From NCBI GenBank assembly GCA_017745295.1, contig JAGHZR010000031.1, positions 1-46,662 of the forward strand: DNA of 46,662 nt, given 5' to 3'. Below are positions 43,963 to 46,662 of the stretch, one piece after another. The DNA comes from Novosphingobium sp. GTDB lineage: Bacteria; Pseudomonadota; Alphaproteobacteria; Sphingomonadales; Sphingomonadaceae. Positions within the stretch are counted from its first letter, which is position 1. Every line of letters starts with the position of its first letter. Both the position numbers and the translations under genes were made by a program. The notes under the pieces were generated by a model that was not told the DNA's origin, did not search any database, and was given only the letters and a program-made list of their open reading frames with translations.

Positions 43963-46244
43963 GTGAGACCAATGATTTTCGGCCAGGCCATGCTGCGCGG
44001 CTCGCTTGCGGCGCTGGCTACCGGCCTGTGCTTCGCGCAGCCTGCCGTCGCCGATGAGGCGGACGAGGATTCCATCGTCGTCACCGGCCAGCGCACCGAG
44101 GACACCAAGTCCTATACCGGCCACGAAGCGAGCATCGCCATCGGCCTGCCGCTGAGCCTGCGCGAAACCCCGCAGACAGTCACCGTCGTCACCCGCCAGT
44201 TGCTCGACGACCAGCAGATCGAGACTATCGACGACGTGCTGGGCACGACGCCGGGCGTCACCTCCTATGCCAACGACAACGCGGGCCGCACGACCTACCG
44301 CGCCCGCGGCTTCGATATCACCAATTACCGCATCGACGGCATGCAGGTGGACGGCCAGACCAACTTCAGCGGTGGCGGCGCCTCCACCAACATGGACCTC
44401 TATGACAGTGTCCAGATCGTGCGCGGCGCCAACGGCCTGCTGGGCGGCACCGGCGATCCTTCGGCGACGATCTATCTCCAACGCAAGCAGCCGACGACCA
44501 AGCTCGGCGCCAGCGGCATGCTGACGCTCGGCAACTGGAACAAGCGCCGCGTCATGGGCGATCTCAACGTGCCGGTGACCACCGACGGCAGCGTCCGCGC
44601 GCGCCTGGTCTTCACCGACGAGAGCACCGACACTTTCCGCGAGCGCGAACATATCGACCGGCGCGGCATTCTCGCCAATATCGCGGTCAATCTCGGCCCG
44701 CAGACCGTGCTCAACGGCGGCATCCAGTACGAGCGCACCCGCAACGACGGGGCTTCCTGGGGCAGCAACGTCTCGATCTGGTTCGCGGACGGCACTCTGG
44801 CCAACCTCCCGCGCAAGACCAACCCGGTCACTGACTGGAGCGTCGCCAAGCGCGAATCCACCACGGCTTTCGTCAATCTCGACCATCGCTGGGATAATGG
44901 CTGGCACCTCAAGCTCGGCTATGCGCGCACCGATGGCGAGACCTACAACAATATCGGCGTCGCCAAGGTCAACAACGCCGCGCGCAACGTCGGCGGCTTC
45001 GCGGGCTTCTGGAACCGGGACGGCACCGGCGGCTATCTCAACGGCATCCACTCCGAATACGAGACCGGCCGCGACAATGTGGACGTTACCCTCAGCGGTC
45101 CGATCCACCTCTTCGGGCGCGAGCACCAGTTGATGTTCGGCGTCAACGGCTACCGCGACAGGGTGACCGAATATGCCTTCAGCGCGGCTCTGGGCAATTG
45201 CAGCATTGCCGGCGTCGCCCCCTGGAGCGGCTGCCAGTACCGCGCGGCGGGCCTGCCGATCGACGACTGGCGGACCTGGGACGGCTCTTATGCGAATTAC
45301 GAGACCTTCCGCACCGATGCCCGCGCCGTGGACAAGACGCGCAACGTCGGCGGCTATGCGGCGGGCCGCTTCAGCCTGATGGACGGCCTGACCGCGATCG
45401 TCGGCGGTCGTATCAGCGACTACAAGGCCCACGGCGGCGACTACAACATCTCGAACGTCTGGAAGGCGGACGCGACCACTACGCGGCAGAAGGGCGTGTT
45501 CACGCCTTACGCCGGGCTCGTCTATGATGTGACGCGCGAACTCTCGCTCTATGCCAGCTACACCGACATGTTCACCCCGCAGGGCAACTTGCGCGATGAG
45601 AACGACAACCTGCTCGATCCGGTGACCGGCTCCAGCTACGAAGCGGGCGTGAAGGGGGCGTGAAGGGGGCCTTCTACGACGGCAAGCTCAACGCCTCGCT
45701 GGCCTTCTTCCGCAACAAGCAGAGCAATGTCGCGGAGAGCACCGGCCTTCTCAACGACGTGACCGGCGAGACGATCTACCGTTCGGTGGACGGCGTGATC
45801 TCGAAGGGAATCGATCTCGATGCTTCGGGCGAGGTACTGCCGGGCTGGAACCTGTTCTTCGGCTACAGCTATCTCGACGTGAAGGGGCTGAGCTACCAGC
45901 GCGACCCGCATCATGTCGTCCGTCTCTCGACCAGCTATACCTTGCCGGGGGCGTGGAACCGCCTGACGATCGGCGGCGGCATTTCCAGCCAGAGCCAGAC
46001 CGAATGGTCGACCAACCCCGGCCGCCCGCTGAGCAACGGGAAATACGATGCGACGAACCTGAAGGTGGGCGGTTATACGCTCGTGAACCTGATGGCGCGC
46101 TATCAGGTGACGGAGAACATCCAGCTCTCGGCCAATGTCACCAACCTGACGGATAAGACCTATTACCGCCAATATGGTTTCTATGATGGCCTGATCTACG
46201 GCGAGCCGCGCAGCTACAGCGTCACCCTGCGGGCGCGAATCTAG
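43963..46244 (+). pseudogene. TonB-dependent siderophore receptor, frameshifted by an 11-bp duplication
   Basis: The reading frame runs from GTG at 43963 (AGGGG nine bases upstream), stops at 45663 and resumes in another frame from 45660 to 46244. With one copy of a duplicated 11-bp unit removed, the gene is 757 codons, a normal receptor length. It has a signal peptide, TonB box DSIVVTG, plug domain (TPQTVTVVTRQLLDDQQIETIDDVLGTTPGV), and a barrel ending in the aromatic signature (RSYSVTLRARI). The break falls in the barrel (residue about 566), so the truncated product lacks the last beta-strands. The downstream part could start from a GTG overlapping the stop, but it would lack a signal peptide. 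A sequencing error would explain the same picture. Confidence 0.85.
45649..45670 (+). repeat. 11-bp tandem duplication causing the frameshift
   Basis: GTGAAGGGGGC is present twice (45649-45659 and 45660-45670) with no mismatch. One copy reads Val-Lys-Gly-Ala in frame and continues as FYDGKL; the second shifts the frame and creates TGA at 45661-45663. A slippage event or a read error is the likely cause. Confidence 0.92.
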
Positions 46245-46260
46245 CACTGCGGAGCGGCAT

Positions 46261-46292
46261 GGGCCGGACCGAAAGGTCCGGCCCTTCTGTTT
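46261..46292 (+). terminator. Intrinsic terminator after the TonB receptor
   Basis: GGGCCGGACC (46261-46270), a GAAA tetraloop and the complementary GGTCCGGCCC (46275-46284), followed by TTCTGTTT. It begins 17 bases past the stop. Confidence 0.9.
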
Positions 46293-46367
46293 CCGGGCGA
46301 TTCGATCGGTAAAAGCGGTGAGAGCAAGCGATAGAGCCGCCGAAACGGCGGTTTTCCGGGAGTTCGT

Positions 46368-46470
46368 TCGATTATGAAGATTTTTTGAAATTAGCGTGTT
46401 GACCGAATCGTGGGGCGGTCTTAGAGGGCCTCTCACCGCAGCGGACCACACGGTTTCGCAGCGGTCGCCA
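46368..46470 (+). promoter_or_regulatory. Probable rRNA-operon promoter/leader, right copy of the 103-bp inverted repeat
   Basis: An outward-pointing promoter: A/T-rich upstream element (46371-46395), -35 TTGACC (46399-46404), 17-bp spacer, -10 TAGAGG (46422-46427). The following leader (46470-46662) has a boxA-like GGATCTTTGACATTG (46544-46558) resembling TGCTCTTTGACA, and GGACATGTGGGCGACGGC, both of which I associate with rrn leaders of sphingomonads. The 16S gene would begin beyond the window. Confidence is limited by its absence. Confidence 0.55.
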
Positions 46471-46662
46471 AGACATTACGGGCAACATGCTCCCCCAATC
46501 GCAAGAAGCGGGGATGACTGGTTGTCCGGGTTTTTTGTCTGGTGGATCTTTGACATTGTCGGTTTTATGATGAAGGGACATGTGGGCGACGGCGCCTGCA
46601 CCCGGGGCTTCAGGGCTCGGAGTTGCAGTAGATAGTCGTTACCTTAACATGTCCTAACGTAA

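Noticed and set aside
43891..45432. 513-aa minus-strand frame opposite the TonB receptor
   Set aside because: Ala/Val/Asp-rich antisense translation; the plus strand has TonB box, plug and barrel signatures.

Overview
The window is high-GC DNA from an alphaproteobacterium, most likely a sphingomonad (Novosphingobium/Sphingobium type). The evidence is the Flp/Tad pilus operon, a RepA of the 'replication initiator protein A' family with ParA and ParB, a TonB receptor behind a Fur-like box, and PilZ-HTH and diguanylate cyclase genes. No 16S gene is present, so the genus is an inference. The replication and partition genes mark this as the origin region of a secondary replicon (megaplasmid or chromid).

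Both ends carry the same 103-bp sequence in inverted orientation (30-132 and 46368-46470, one mismatch). Each copy holds an A/T-rich upstream element, a TTGACC -35 box, a 17-bp spacer and a TAGAGG -10 box, pointing outward. The right copy is followed by a boxA-like leader. I read these as promoter/leader regions of two rRNA operons just outside the window. They point away from the iteron origin at about 39.4-39.7 kb, so both would be transcribed with replication.

Region by region. 0.3-2.8 kb: an unknown protein, then an Lrp/AsnC regulator divergent from a Leu/Glu/Phe/Val dehydrogenase. 2.8-9.5 kb (minus): signalling genes, namely a REC-GGDEF protein, a hybrid kinase and a small membrane protein coupled by GTGA overlaps, a membrane diguanylate cyclase, and a response regulator with a C-terminal winged helix. 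9.6-19.8 kb (minus): a complete, mostly overlapping tad/cpa operon (cpaB, secretin, tadZ, tadA, tadB, tadC, tadD, tadG, flp, tadE) ending in a prepilin-peptidase-like protein without its catalytic Asp residues. 20.5-25.8 kb: a kinase-like protein, a kinase/receiver pair, a 66-aa protein coupled to a PilZ-HTH fusion, and a degenerate GGDEF-EAL protein. Together with the cyclases this suggests c-di-GMP control of the pilus or surface.

25.8-34 kb (minus): two paralogous lipoproteins with collagen-like Gly-Pro-Ser/Thr repeats, an orphan ParB, a 2OG-Fe(II) oxygenase and a two-partner-secretion transporter without its partner. 34.8-39.8 kb (plus): parA, parB, a set of GTTTCCCCGGGGAAAC palindromes (probable parS), repA, and an iteron array with an A/T-richer flank. 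40.3-46.2 kb: a DNA-binding-like protein with palindromes at its promoter, an OmpR-type two-component pair, and a TonB siderophore receptor disrupted by a perfect 11-bp tandem duplication.

Start sites were chosen from ribosome-binding sites and gene overlaps and often differ from the longest open frame. No tRNA, CRISPR array, transposase or intact rRNA gene was seen.
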